The notes: generated by a model not told the origin, from the sequence alone. Numbered from the stretch's first letter, positions 1 to 6,793 are shown. The stretch is DNA of 7,154 nucleotides from Verrucomicrobia bacterium UBA1412 (GCA_002305615.1 DBPU01000002.1:1-7154); one strand, 5' to 3'. Made by a program: numbers and translations.

Positions 1-143
1 ACCTGAATGGAAAGGGCGTTCTGGGGAGAGAACGCCGCTTCAGGAGTATTGATCAAATAGGTGATTGAGGCATGAGCACACAATACGGAGCCCATCCACA
101 ACAGAGCCGCACATAGGGCTCGCATAAACAACGGATTCTTCAT
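1..143 (-). CDS. N-terminus of a secreted protein of unknown function (cut by window edge)
   Basis: The reverse strand has an ATG at 143-141 followed by 47 open codons that run off the left edge. The product begins MKNPLFMRALCAALLWMGSV, a basic n-region (K2, R8) and a hydrophobic core ending in A23-H24-A25, a good signal peptidase I site before S26. C22 is preceded by V-L rather than a lipobox, so a lipoprotein is unlikely. The mature part visible, SITYLINTPEAAFSPQNALS, is too short to assign a family. It lies 91 bp downstream of the MFS carrier in the same direction and could be co-transcribed with it. No strong Shine-Dalgarno is visible (GATAAAAGCG precedes the ATG). The reading as an exported protein rests on the signal peptide alone. 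Confidence 0.6.
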   Translation of the reverse strand, partial: MKNPLFMRALCAALLWMGSVLCAHASITYLINTPEAAFSPQNALSIQ

Positions 144-234
144 AATCGCTTTTATCAATATATCTGGAGATCGGCGCGAGAGAGCAACAAACACCATCCC
201 GAAGAAGAGTTGTTTTTTGCGGTTTCTTCTCCGG

Positions 235-1833
235 TTATTCATCCTCGGGCAAGGGCTTGTTGGCTGTCTCTGGCGCCCAGATGAGTGCTATTAAACCAAT
301 TACGTAGGAAGTTGCAATCAAAACAGCAGCCAAACGGAATCCGGCAAAGGCTGTTTTCCCGTCCAGCGCGACGGCCAGACTCCCCAGCATCAGGACTCCG
401 GCAGCCGTAATAAAGCGGCCTACGTTATAGCAGAAACTGATGCCCGTGCTCCTCAGACGTGTCGGGAAGAGCTCGGGTAAATAGACGGCATAGCCGCCGA
501 AAGGTGCCAGGGTCGAGAAGCCCAGGAACGGCCACAGATACCAGATTTGAGAAGCGCTTTTGAAAGTCAGGAAGACGAGCGTGACGGCAATCCACCCCAT
601 CAGCAGTGCCCCGAAGAAGGTGGCTTTGCGGCCGATACGGTCCGAAACCAGGAAGAAAACGTACATTCCGAAGAAGGCGCCCACCTGTTGCAGCATCAGA
701 GCCTTGGAGCGGAGCCGCGTCTTGCTGTCCTCGTCCATCGCTCTGGGGATCATTGATTTAAATGCGGCGATTTCCGAATCCATCAGCGGTTCGGTGAAGA
801 TTTTATCCGGGGCCGTGCGCGGTTTGATTTCCAGGTTCAGGCGGAACTGCTCAAATTGATGCTGTTGCTTTTCATCCATCGCCTTAATCATCTCCAGCTG
901 TTGGGCCGGAGCTGCCGAAACCAGCTGTTCATAGCGCACCTTATCCGCCTGGCTCATGGTCGGGATAATTGATTTAATGAGGTCCGAGCTCCAGAAGCCT
1001 GCACCCCAGAGACCCAGGACGCCGGCCGCTGCCAACGCGATGCCGACCAGGACGTTGCGCCTCCAGAGCGGATGCGTGAACATATCCTTAATGCTGCCGA
1101 ACTGCTTGGATTTATCGTTCGGGTTGGCCAAAGCGGCCGCTCTGGCAGCCACCCATTTTTCGGGTTCACGCATTTTAAAGAACACAACGACGCCGATCAG
1201 CGCAGGGAAAGTCCCCACAAAATAGAGTCCCTGCCAGCCCCAGAGTGGGACGATGACTCCTAACAGCCAGGCTCCGACGAGGTTGCCCACCGCCGAAAGT
1301 GCCTGCATCATACCCAGGGCACCCGCACGGGCTTTCTCGGGCATGACTTCGGCCACCAGCGCGGCACCGACGGCAAACTCACCGCCGACGCCCAGACCGG
1401 TCAGGAAGCGGCCGATCGTGAAAAAGTGATAAGGGGTGAAAGTGATGCCCATTTCTCCCAGGGCGCGGCCCAGCGCCAGGCTGAACTCTGAAGTGGCCAT
1501 GCCGCTCAGGCCGGTGAAGGCGGCATAAAGAACAATCGTGAGCGCCATCGTCTTGGCGCGGCCCCAGCGATCTCCCAGAACACCGAAAATGAGACCTCCC
1601 AAGGCCCAACCGATGATGAAGATCGTAGTTACCCAGGAGCCCGCGTTGTATCTTTCGGCTTCACCTGCCAGGGGCAAAAGCTCCTTGATCGCATCTGCTC
1701 TGGAAGCGGTAAAGAGCTGCTGATCCATGGTATCGAACATCCATCCGCAAGCCGCCAGAATAAAAACAAACCAGTGGTAACCTTTCAAATGCCGCCACCA
1801 GTTCCCCGAAGTATTATAAGAACCTGAACTCAT
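235..1833 (-). CDS. MFS transporter (sugar/organic-acid carrier type) with a long extracytoplasmic TM7-TM8 loop
   Basis: An inner-membrane secondary carrier of 532 residues, longer than the usual 400-450. Family marks are an acidic residue in TM1 (D34 in WMFDTMDQQ), motif A between TM2 and TM3 (GVLGDRWGRAK, 84-94), the TM4 sequence GRFLTGLGVGGEF (141-153), the second-half motif A (SDRIGRK, 397-403) and YLPELFPTRLRSTG (451-464). These resemble the sugar/metabolite-proton symporter group. The extra length is mainly a charged, helix-like segment of about 95 residues (283-378) after TM7, predicted outside the cytoplasm. The TM1-TM2 (38-68) and TM3-TM4 (113-139) connections are also somewhat long. 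The ATG at 1833 lacks a clear Shine-Dalgarno, but the hydrophobic core begins soon after it. It is divergent from the oxidoreductase at 1955 and followed by a secreted-protein gene. Substrate is unknown; uptake of a sugar, uronate or aromatic acid are all possible. Confidence 0.88.
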   Translation of the reverse strand: MSSGSYNTSGNWWRHLKGYHWFVFILAACGWMFDTMDQQLFTASRADAIKELLPLAGEAERYNAGSWVTTIFIIGWALGGLIFGVLGDRWGRAKTMALTIVLYAAFTGLSGMATSEFSLALGRALGEMGITFTPYHFFTIGRFLTGLGVGGEFAVGAALVAEVMPEKARAGALGMMQALSAVGNLVGAWLLGVIVPLWGWQGLYFVGTFPALIGVVVFFKMREPEKWVAARAAALANPNDKSKQFGSIKDMFTHPLWRRNVLVGIALAAAGVLGLWGAGFWSSDLIKSIIPTMSQADKVRYEQLVSAAPAQQLEMIKAMDEKQQHQFEQFRLNLEIKPRTAPDKIFTEPLMDSEIAAFKSMIPRAMDEDSKTRLRSKALMLQQVGAFFGMYVFFLVSDRIGRKATFFGALLMGWIAVTLVFLTFKSASQIWYLWPFLGFSTLAPFGGYAVYLPELFPTRLRSTGISFCYNVGRFITAAGVLMLGSLAVALDGKTAFAGFRLAAVLIATSYVIGLIALIWAPETANKPLPEDE

Positions 1834-1954
1834 GATCTATTTAATTGTATATAGCCAAAAGACGGTTCATTTTATCGACCTTTACCCCAAAGTCCAAGCC
1901 AATCTTTGATCTTTCTTGCCGAGGGGCTTTGTGTGAAGATACGCAAAGGCTGCG
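1834..1954. promoter_or_regulatory. Divergent intergenic region between carrier and oxidoreductase genes
   Basis: These 121 bp separate two divergent start codons, so both upstream promoters should lie here or reach into the opposing gene. On the minus strand TACAAT (1849-1844) resembles a -10 box, but it would leave a leader of only about 10 nt and no -35 box is evident. No convincing sigma70 pair is seen on the plus strand. The regulatory role follows from gene layout, not from a recognised operator. Confidence 0.35.
1945..1949 (+). promoter_or_regulatory. Ribosome binding site of the oxidoreductase, inside a small hairpin
   Basis: AAAGG lies 5 nt before the ATG at 1955 and supports that start. 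An in-frame TGA at 1934-1936 rules out a longer protein. CTTTGTG (1927-1933) can pair with CGCAAAG (1942-1948; one G-U pair, 8-nt loop), which would bury most of the site in RNA structure. Whether this matters in the cell is unknown. Confidence 0.4.
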
Positions 1955-3028
1955 ATGAACGCAATGAATGGAAAGAATAGGGAGAGCGCCGGCGAAAAGA
2001 AAATTCACGGTGCAAAAGTCCGCTGGGGAATCCTCGGGACCGGGAAAATAGCCGGGAAATTCGCTTCTGAATTGAAGCGGCTCGAGGCTTTTCAGAGCTC
2101 CATCGCTCACGCCGTGGCCTCCCGGGACCCCGAGCGTGCACGGAATTTCGCCCGTGAGCACGGAATCCCCCATGCCTGTGCCGGGTACGACGAGCTCCTG
2201 GCGCGGCAGGATGTGGACGTGGTCTATATCGGGCTGGTCAACAGTCAGCATTACCCGGCGTGCAAACAGGCGCTCCTGGCCGGCAAGCCGGTTCTTTGCG
2301 AAAAACCTTTTACCCTGCACCCGGAAGAGACCCGGGAGCTCATTGCTCTTTCCCGGGAGAGGGGACTCTTCCTCATGGAGGGACTCTGGAGCCGGTGTTT
2401 CCCGGTAATTGGGGAAGTGCGCGACATTGTCCGGGGCCGGGAGTATGGCGCCGTGACTCAGGCGGAGATGGATTTCGGTTTTGTCGGCAATTTAAACCCT
2501 CAGGGCCGCCTGATGGATCCCCACCTGGGCGGAGGCGCTCTCAACGATGTCGGCATCTATCCCTTGACCCTGTCTCAGTTTTTCCTGGGCAAAATCGTCG
2601 ATTTTCAGGCAATGGCCTCTCTTTCCGCTACCGGAGTGGATACGCGGATTCTGATCAATGCCCGGCATGAATCCGGTGCCCTTTCCCGTCTGGCTGCTTC
2701 CATCGACACTATTACGCAGAAAGAGGCTTATCTCTTTGCAGAGCGGGCCACAATTCATATTCCCTGCCCATTCTGGAAAGCGCCGCTGGCTCTGTGCCGG
2801 ATTCATGGCGGCAAGGAAGGTTCTCAGCCCACTTCCGAAATCCTCGAAAGGCGGATTGAGCACCCCTATGAGGGCAACGGGTTCGGCTTTGAAATAGATC
2901 ATGTGGCCGGGTGCATCGCCTCCGGGCTCAAGGAGTCGCCTCTCATGCCGTTAGAGGAGACGCTCCAAACAGCGGTCCTGATGGAAAAAATTCGCCGGGA
3001 ATGCGGGATAAGTTCGCCTGATTTTTAA
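1955..3028 (+). CDS. Gfo/Idh/MocA family NAD(P)-dependent oxidoreductase (dihydrodiol dehydrogenase type)
   Basis: A soluble cytoplasmic dehydrogenase of 357 residues. The N-terminal Rossmann fold has GILGTGKIAGKF (25-36) for NAD(P) binding, and EKPF (116-119) carries the family's conserved lysine, K117. The segments MEGLWSRCFP (141-150) and GGGALNDVGIYPL (192-204) are characteristic of the trans-1,2-dihydrobenzene-1,2-diol dehydrogenase/D-xylose dehydrogenase branch, where Lys in EKP and Tyr in D-x-G-I-Y form the catalytic pair (here K117 and Y202). The C-terminal half is the family's substrate and dimer domain and ends with ESPLMPLEETL (327-337). About 20 polar residues precede the Rossmann fold; M4 is an alternative start, but the AAAGG at 1945-1949 favours M1. 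It is divergent from an MFS carrier, so carrier uptake followed by oxidation of the same compound is plausible but unproven. The exact substrate, probably a sugar or polyol, cannot be read from the sequence. Confidence 0.9.
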   Translation: MNAMNGKNRESAGEKKIHGAKVRWGILGTGKIAGKFASELKRLEAFQSSIAHAVASRDPERARNFAREHGIPHACAGYDELLARQDVDVVYIGLVNSQHYPACKQALLAGKPVLCEKPFTLHPEETRELIALSRERGLFLMEGLWSRCFPVIGEVRDIVRGREYGAVTQAEMDFGFVGNLNPQGRLMDPHLGGGALNDVGIYPLTLSQFFLGKIVDFQAMASLSATGVDTRILINARHESGALSRLAASIDTITQKEAYLFAERATIHIPCPFWKAPLALCRIHGGKEGSQPTSEILERRIEHPYEGNGFGFEIDHVAGCIASGLKESPLMPLEETLQTAVLMEKIRRECGISSPDF

Positions 3029-3074
3029 TATCCGATTCGGTTTTGTACTCAAGTGAAAGTTCAGAATTATTGAG

Positions 3075-3860
3075 ATGGAAAGAGTTGCTTTTGAAATAGC
3101 GGGTCACCCGATCTACTGGTACGGGGTGATGTTCGTTTTGGGCATCCTGGCCGGTGTCTGGACCGGGTCGCTGCGTGCGCGGCTCACGACGGTTACACCC
3201 AAAGAATTCATGGATTCGATTCCCTGGATCGTGGTCGGCGCTTTGATCGGTGCCCGGGCGCTTTTCGTCATCACTTACTGGGATGAATATTTTGCCGGAC
3301 AGCCCTTGTGGGAGCTTTTCGCCATTCAGCGCGGAGGGTTGGTTTACTTCGGGGGCCTGCTCTTCAGCATTGTGACGACTGCGTTTTATCTGGTGAAGAA
3401 TAAAATACCGGTCTGGATTTTTCTCGATATTCTCGGACCCAGCCTGGCGGTCGGTCATGCCCTGGGGCGCTTGGGCTGCTTCATTAACGGCTGCTGCTAC
3501 GGCTGCCCGACTGGCTCCGGCTATGGATTCTCTTACCCCGACTGGCATGAAACCCACGGAGTGCGCATCCACCCCGTGCAGCTTTATGAAATGGGGCTGA
3601 ACCTGATTCTCTTCGGGCTCCTGGAATATTTCTTCCGCCGCCGCAAGTATGACGGACAGATCACGGCCTATTACCTGGTTGGCTATGGGGTGATCCGCTT
3701 CACGACCGAGTTTTTCCGCGGCGATGTTCCCCATATCTTTTTATCCCTGACTCAGGCCCAGTGTATCGCCGGGGTGATTTTTGCCGCCGGTGTGGGACTT
3801 TGGATTTATCGGCGCCGTACCCTGAAGGCCGCCAGCACCCCCTCCCAGAATGGAAAATAA
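3075..3860 (+). CDS. lgt: Prolipoprotein diacylglyceryl transferase Lgt
   Basis: An integral inner-membrane enzyme (261 residues, normal length) that moves the diacylglyceryl group of phosphatidylglycerol to the lipobox cysteine of prolipoproteins, the first step of lipoprotein maturation. The start matches the family (IAGHPIYWYGVMF, 8-20). The Lgt signature appears as GHALGRLGCFINGCCYG (127-143), with R132 corresponding to the essential E. coli R143. HPVQLYE (166-172) and RFTTEFFRGD (208-217) follow, with R215 matching E. coli R239. At the place of E. coli H103 (FHGG) the protein reads YFGG (91-94). Several hydrophobic helices are evident. There is no strong Shine-Dalgarno. The gene lies 46 bp after the oxidoreductase and overlaps the next gene by 11 nt. 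The basic C-terminal tail (YRRRTLK onward) follows the last helix. Confidence 0.96.
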   Translation: MERVAFEIAGHPIYWYGVMFVLGILAGVWTGSLRARLTTVTPKEFMDSIPWIVVGALIGARALFVITYWDEYFAGQPLWELFAIQRGGLVYFGGLLFSIVTTAFYLVKNKIPVWIFLDILGPSLAVGHALGRLGCFINGCCYGCPTGSGYGFSYPDWHETHGVRIHPVQLYEMGLNLILFGLLEYFFRRRKYDGQITAYYLVGYGVIRFTTEFFRGDVPHIFLSLTQAQCIAGVIFAAGVGLWIYRRRTLKAASTPSQNGK

Positions 3861-4818
3861 AAGCGAACAATTTACGATCGATGTGAGCTTGCCCCTTGAG
3901 CGGATGGATGTCTTCCTGAAGACACGCTATCCGGACCAGTCGCGTGCGACTCTCCAGCGCCTCATTGCCGAGGGCCATATCCGGGTGAACGGGGAAGTCA
4001 TCCGTCCCACTCGCCATCCCCGTGCAGGCGACCTCGTGACCCTTCACTGGCCTGAACCCAAACCGGCCGAGGCCCAGCCCGAGGATATGGGCCTGGATAT
4101 TCTCTTTGAAGATGAGTCGCTCCTGGTCATTAATAAACTCCCCGGAGTCTGTGTGCATCCGGCCGCCGGCCATGACGAGCATACGATTGTCAATGCGCTG
4201 CTCCATCACTGTCGGGGGCAATTGAGCGGCATTGGCGGCGTGGCGCGTCCGGGGATTGTCCACAGACTCGATAAAGATACCAGCGGCGCCTTGATTGCCG
4301 CCAAGAACGACGCCACCCACCAGAGCCTGGCCCGGCAATTCAAGGATCGCACGACCTGCAAAATCTATTTGGCGCTTCTCTGCGGAACCGGGATCGCTCG
4401 CGAGGGAAAAATAGACGCTCCCATTGAACGCGACAGCGTCAACCGCAAGCGAATGACCGTCAGTAAAGATTCCCGCAGCGGCCGTGAGGCCCTTACCACC
4501 TACCGTGTTCTGGCCAAGGGTGAGCATGTCACGCTCGTAGAAGTCCGGATTCATACCGGCAGAACGCATCAGGTCCGGGTTCACTTCAAGCATGTGGGCT
4601 ATCCGCTGGTCGGCGATTCTCTTTACGGCAAGCGGCAGAATGCGCAGCTCAAGGAGAAGACCCGCTATGCGCTCGGGCGCCAGATGCTCCACGCCTGGAA
4701 GCTCTCCTTCACCCATCCCGCCAGCGGCAAACCGATGAATTTCACCGCACCGCTTCCGGAAGATTTTGCTCAGGCCGCCCAAAAACTCACCGGCTGGAAT
4801 CCTCCCGTGGAGTCCTGA
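3850..4818 (+). CDS. RluA/RluD-family RNA pseudouridine synthase with S4 domain
   Basis: It converts uridine to pseudouridine in RNA, most likely 23S rRNA, in the cytoplasm. The 322 residues match RluC/RluD length. An N-terminal S4 RNA-binding domain (about 14-70) contains RMDVFLKTR and LIAEGHIRVNGEVI. The catalytic domain follows, with LLVINKLPGVCVHPA (91-105), the motif HRLDKDTSG (138-146) whose first Asp, D141, is the expected nucleophile, the segment KIYLALLCG (171-179) and RIHTGRTHQVRVH (233-245). The ATG lies inside the end of lgt (11-nt overlap, different frame) without its own Shine-Dalgarno, so translation is probably coupled to lgt. RluD (helix 69 sites 1911/1915/1917) is the closest general match, but RluC-like specificity cannot be excluded, so no symbol is given. 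Confidence 0.93.
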   Translation: MENKSEQFTIDVSLPLERMDVFLKTRYPDQSRATLQRLIAEGHIRVNGEVIRPTRHPRAGDLVTLHWPEPKPAEAQPEDMGLDILFEDESLLVINKLPGVCVHPAAGHDEHTIVNALLHHCRGQLSGIGGVARPGIVHRLDKDTSGALIAAKNDATHQSLARQFKDRTTCKIYLALLCGTGIAREGKIDAPIERDSVNRKRMTVSKDSRSGREALTTYRVLAKGEHVTLVEVRIHTGRTHQVRVHFKHVGYPLVGDSLYGKRQNAQLKEKTRYALGRQMLHAWKLSFTHPASGKPMNFTAPLPEDFAQAAQKLTGWNPPVES

Positions 4819-4841
4819 GGAGCATCAGCTCTCAAATTTTT
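4816..4841 (+). terminator. Probable rho-independent terminator of the lgt/pseudouridine synthase unit
   Basis: TGAG (4816-4819) and AGC (4821-4823) can pair with GCT (4828-4830) and CTCA (4831-4834) around an ATCA loop, giving a 7-bp stem with one bulged G (4820). TTTTT (4837-4841) follows. The stem begins at the TGA stop of the synthase, so the gene and its terminator overlap. The stem is modest in GC, hence moderate confidence. Confidence 0.45.
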
Positions 4842-4874
4842 CTGAATACCCGTAAAGCTCATATTTTTCGGTAA

Positions 4875-4902
4875 TTGTATTTTGTAATATATTGCATATA
4901 AG
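4875..4902 (+). promoter_or_regulatory. Candidate sigma70-like promoter upstream of the MBL hydrolase
   Basis: TTGTAT (4875-4880), 16 nt, then TATAAG (4897-4902). The -10 box matches five of six consensus bases, the -35 only three. It lies in the one clearly AT-rich stretch of the window and would give a leader of about 150 nt. In such AT-rich DNA similar matches arise by chance. A weaker alternative is TTTTGG (4976-4981) with TATAGC (4998-5003). Confidence 0.3.
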
Positions 4903-4906
4903 CAAT
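4891..4906. promoter_or_regulatory. 16-bp palindrome overlapping the candidate -10 box
   Basis: ATTGC (4891-4895) and GCAAT (4902-4906) are perfect inverted arms around a 6-bp AT spacer. A site of this size and place could bind a dimeric repressor, but no regulator gene is present here and the match could be chance in AT-rich sequence. Confidence 0.25.
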
Positions 4907-5050
4907 TTATAAATATTAAAAAAATATCAGAGCGGGCTTGTAATCCTTTTTCGAAAGAGCTACTTTACGATCGAGTTTTGGTTACAGTGCGATTGGGTAT
5001 AGCAGATGAAAAGTTGATTACTTCGTTGCAGTGTGTCCTGACTCCAGAAT

Positions 5051-5057
5051 AGGAAGG
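5051..5057 (+). promoter_or_regulatory. Strong Shine-Dalgarno fixing the MBL hydrolase start
   Basis: AGGAAGG sits 3 nt before the ATG at 5061. The frame is open further upstream to an ATG at 5031, but the 5061 start has this ribosome site and puts a standard signal peptide (MKKRYTV...) at the very N-terminus, so it is preferred. Confidence 0.8.
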
Positions 5058-5060
5058 AAT

Positions 5061-6740
5061 ATGAAAAAGAGATATACCGTGCAGGCAACGATCGTAACGA
5101 CAATTGCGGTTGCTGCTTCGGCTCTTACGATTGCGCAGTCGCAGTTGGAAATTACTTCATTCAGCCGTAATGGAAAACTGAGCTGGAAGGATACGGGCGG
5201 AACGGGCACGAACCGCGCTGTACAGTGGTCCCCGGACGGGACAAATCATTGGTACTCCTGGAAAGACGCTGACGCGAACCTTACCGGGCTGGGCCCCGAA
5301 GGCACTGTGGATGTGCCGATGTTCTACAGGGTCGTTTCGCCGGACCCCGACTATCAAGCGACAGAACACTATACCTATTTCGAAAAACTGCCGCTGTTTG
5401 ATCCGCTCACCCCGCTCGATACAAATGAAATGCGGATCACTTTCATGGGCTCAATGATTCCCCTGCCGGTGCGCCGGGCTCAAGCGGAGATGAGCGTTTT
5501 CGTCGAGGTAGGCTGGCAGGATGATCCCAGCGACACCTACTATCATGGCAAGCCGGTGGATCAATTCATCTTCGATATGGGCGCCGGGGTCTCAGCCAAT
5601 TATGCCGCCGCCAAGGTGGGCTATCGGCTGATGGATAAGGTGTTCATTAATCACCTGCATGGCGATCACATGAGCGATCTGGTCCATACCTACTGCTTCG
5701 GTCCCTCGGCAGACCGCAAGTCCCCGCTTTATGTCTGGGGCTCGGGGCCGACCGGCATTGAAAGCCCGGCCAATTCCGGTAATTTTTACGATGACGGAGT
5801 AAAAGCTTTTTGCTCGCATCTGCGCGAAGCACTGCGCTGGCATACGGAGAGCTTCAGCTTCCAGGGTACCGCCTATGAGGATTACCAACCGCCCACTCAA
5901 GCCAGTTGGGGTTTGCCGCATGAGCCGCTGCCCGTTGGCGAGGATGCCCCTAATGACGCTTACGCCATGGTGCCTATCGAGTTGGATTGGAGGCAGGTCG
6001 GCGGAGTGGCCTACAGCAATGCCCTTACGAGTGCAACCATCACGCACTTCCCGGTAATCCACTGCCGCAAGGGCTCCATGGGCTATAAACTGAGCTGGAA
6101 AACTCCCGGCGGTGACGAGTTGAACATGATTTATACGAGCGACACCAAGCCCGAAACAAACTGCGTCGAGCAGGCCAAAAATGCCGGCAAGGGAGTCGAT
6201 GTCTTCATCCATGAAATGGTGGTCCCGCCGGATGTCTGGTCCTATAAAAGCATGGGCCTGGATGCAGCTCCTTCCGTTGATGATCCGCTCTATGCCGAAT
6301 ATCAAACGACGGTTAACGCGCTGATGAATATTCAGAATAGTTCTCATACGACGCAGGGGGCCTTCGGCTACATACTGAAGCAGATCGAACCCAAACCCAA
6401 ATTGACGATCGCGACCCACTTCCCGACAGCGGACGACACCGTGGCTAGTGCGCTCAACAGTGTCAAGGCGCATTGCCCGGAGGTCGAGATGGGGCGCGAC
6501 CTCATCTGGTCTTTTGATCTTATGGTGATCCGGGTGTTCCCGGACCGGATCGAACAGTGCCGGGCAGCAGTATCGGATTATAGTTTTTATCCGCCTGCGA
6601 GGCTTTCGGGCAAAACCCTGCCTCCCAAATATAACGATGGTAAAGGAGGCGGTGATCCGTACTATCAGATAGACCTGTCATCGGAAATCCCGGCCACGAA
6701 CGAGCTCGGAGAAGTAAACTACCGGATCGACGGCTATTGA
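5061..6740 (+). CDS. Exported MBL-fold metallo-hydrolase with N-terminal PVC-type module
   Basis: A 559-residue protein. Residues 1-25 form a Sec-type signal peptide (MKKR, hydrophobic core, likely cut after TIA). Residues 29-92 form a Trp-rich, beta-like module from ITSFSRNGKLSW to VPMFYRVV, of a kind I associate with exported PVC proteins. The MBL domain begins at MRITFMGSMIPLP (124-136). Its metal motif is INHLHGDHMSD (H198, H200, D202, H203). Further likely ligands are H334 (PVIHCRKGSMGYKL), D361 (IYTSDTKP) and H453 (ATHF), and H429 (SSHTT) resembles the RNase Z active-site His. The set looks complete for a two-metal enzyme. The ligand layout is like RNase Z/AtsA-type arylsulfatases; from memory the closest annotated group is the 'GntH-like' MBL hydrolases (LREALRWH, 254-261, fits). 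Export argues against tRNA processing. The substrate is unknown. It appears monocistronic, with its own promoter region and hairpins after the stop. Confidence 0.87.
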   Translation: MKKRYTVQATIVTTIAVAASALTIAQSQLEITSFSRNGKLSWKDTGGTGTNRAVQWSPDGTNHWYSWKDADANLTGLGPEGTVDVPMFYRVVSPDPDYQATEHYTYFEKLPLFDPLTPLDTNEMRITFMGSMIPLPVRRAQAEMSVFVEVGWQDDPSDTYYHGKPVDQFIFDMGAGVSANYAAAKVGYRLMDKVFINHLHGDHMSDLVHTYCFGPSADRKSPLYVWGSGPTGIESPANSGNFYDDGVKAFCSHLREALRWHTESFSFQGTAYEDYQPPTQASWGLPHEPLPVGEDAPNDAYAMVPIELDWRQVGGVAYSNALTSATITHFPVIHCRKGSMGYKLSWKTPGGDELNMIYTSDTKPETNCVEQAKNAGKGVDVFIHEMVVPPDVWSYKSMGLDAAPSVDDPLYAEYQTTVNALMNIQNSSHTTQGAFGYILKQIEPKPKLTIATHFPTADDTVASALNSVKAHCPEVEMGRDLIWSFDLMVIRVFPDRIEQCRAAVSDYSFYPPARLSGKTLPPKYNDGKGGGDPYYQIDLSSEIPATNELGEVNYRIDGY

Positions 6741-6752
6741 GATACGCCCACT

Positions 6753-6778
6753 GGCCGCCCATAACTTGTAGGGCGGTC
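6753..6778. repeat. Hairpin just after the MBL hydrolase stop
   Basis: GGCCGCCC (6753-6760) pairs with GGGCGGTC (6771-6778), 8 bp with one G-U pair, around a 10-nt loop. It begins 12 nt after the TGA. No T-run follows, so it is not a standard intrinsic terminator; it could protect the mRNA 3' end or be part of the palindrome array. Confidence 0.5.
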
Positions 6779-6793
6779 CGCACGGAATTAAAC

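Noticed and set aside
144..234. Terminator between the MFS carrier and the secreted-protein gene
   Set aside because: Only a weak GAAGAA/TTCTTC pairing with a long loop is seen and no T-run follows on the minus strand, so co-transcription remains possible.
1916..1943. Plus-strand promoter TTGCCG-N16-GATACG for the oxidoreductase
   Set aside because: Only three of six -10 bases match, and transcription would begin within a few bases of the start codon, after the ribosome site.
2943..3734. 263-codon open frame on the minus strand opposite lgt
   Set aside because: It lies antisense to a gene with unmistakable Lgt motifs, has no recognisable domain, and is explained by codon bias of the real gene.
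3700..4782. 360-codon open frame on the minus strand opposite the pseudouridine synthase
   Set aside because: The plus strand carries full S4 and RluA-family motifs. The antisense product has no domain or ribosome site and runs across two genes.
3869..4975. Shared 11-mer TTTACGATCGA in the pseudouridine synthase start and in the AT-rich gap
   Set aside because: One copy is inside coding sequence and the flanks do not match; it is best explained by chance.
5031..5060. Upstream in-frame ATG at 5031 as the start of the MBL hydrolase
   Set aside because: It would add ten residues before the signal peptide and has no ribosome site, whereas AGGAAGG precedes the ATG at 5061.
5592..6473. 293-codon open frame on the minus strand opposite the MBL hydrolase
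   Set aside because: It is antisense to the catalytic domain with its HLHGDH motif, and nothing in the product is recognisable.
6767..6783. REP element marked by GTAG next to a stem (TTGTAGGGCGG)
   Set aside because: GTAG is present, but the following bases do not form the expected stable hairpin downstream of it, and no REP-type transposase gene is in the window.
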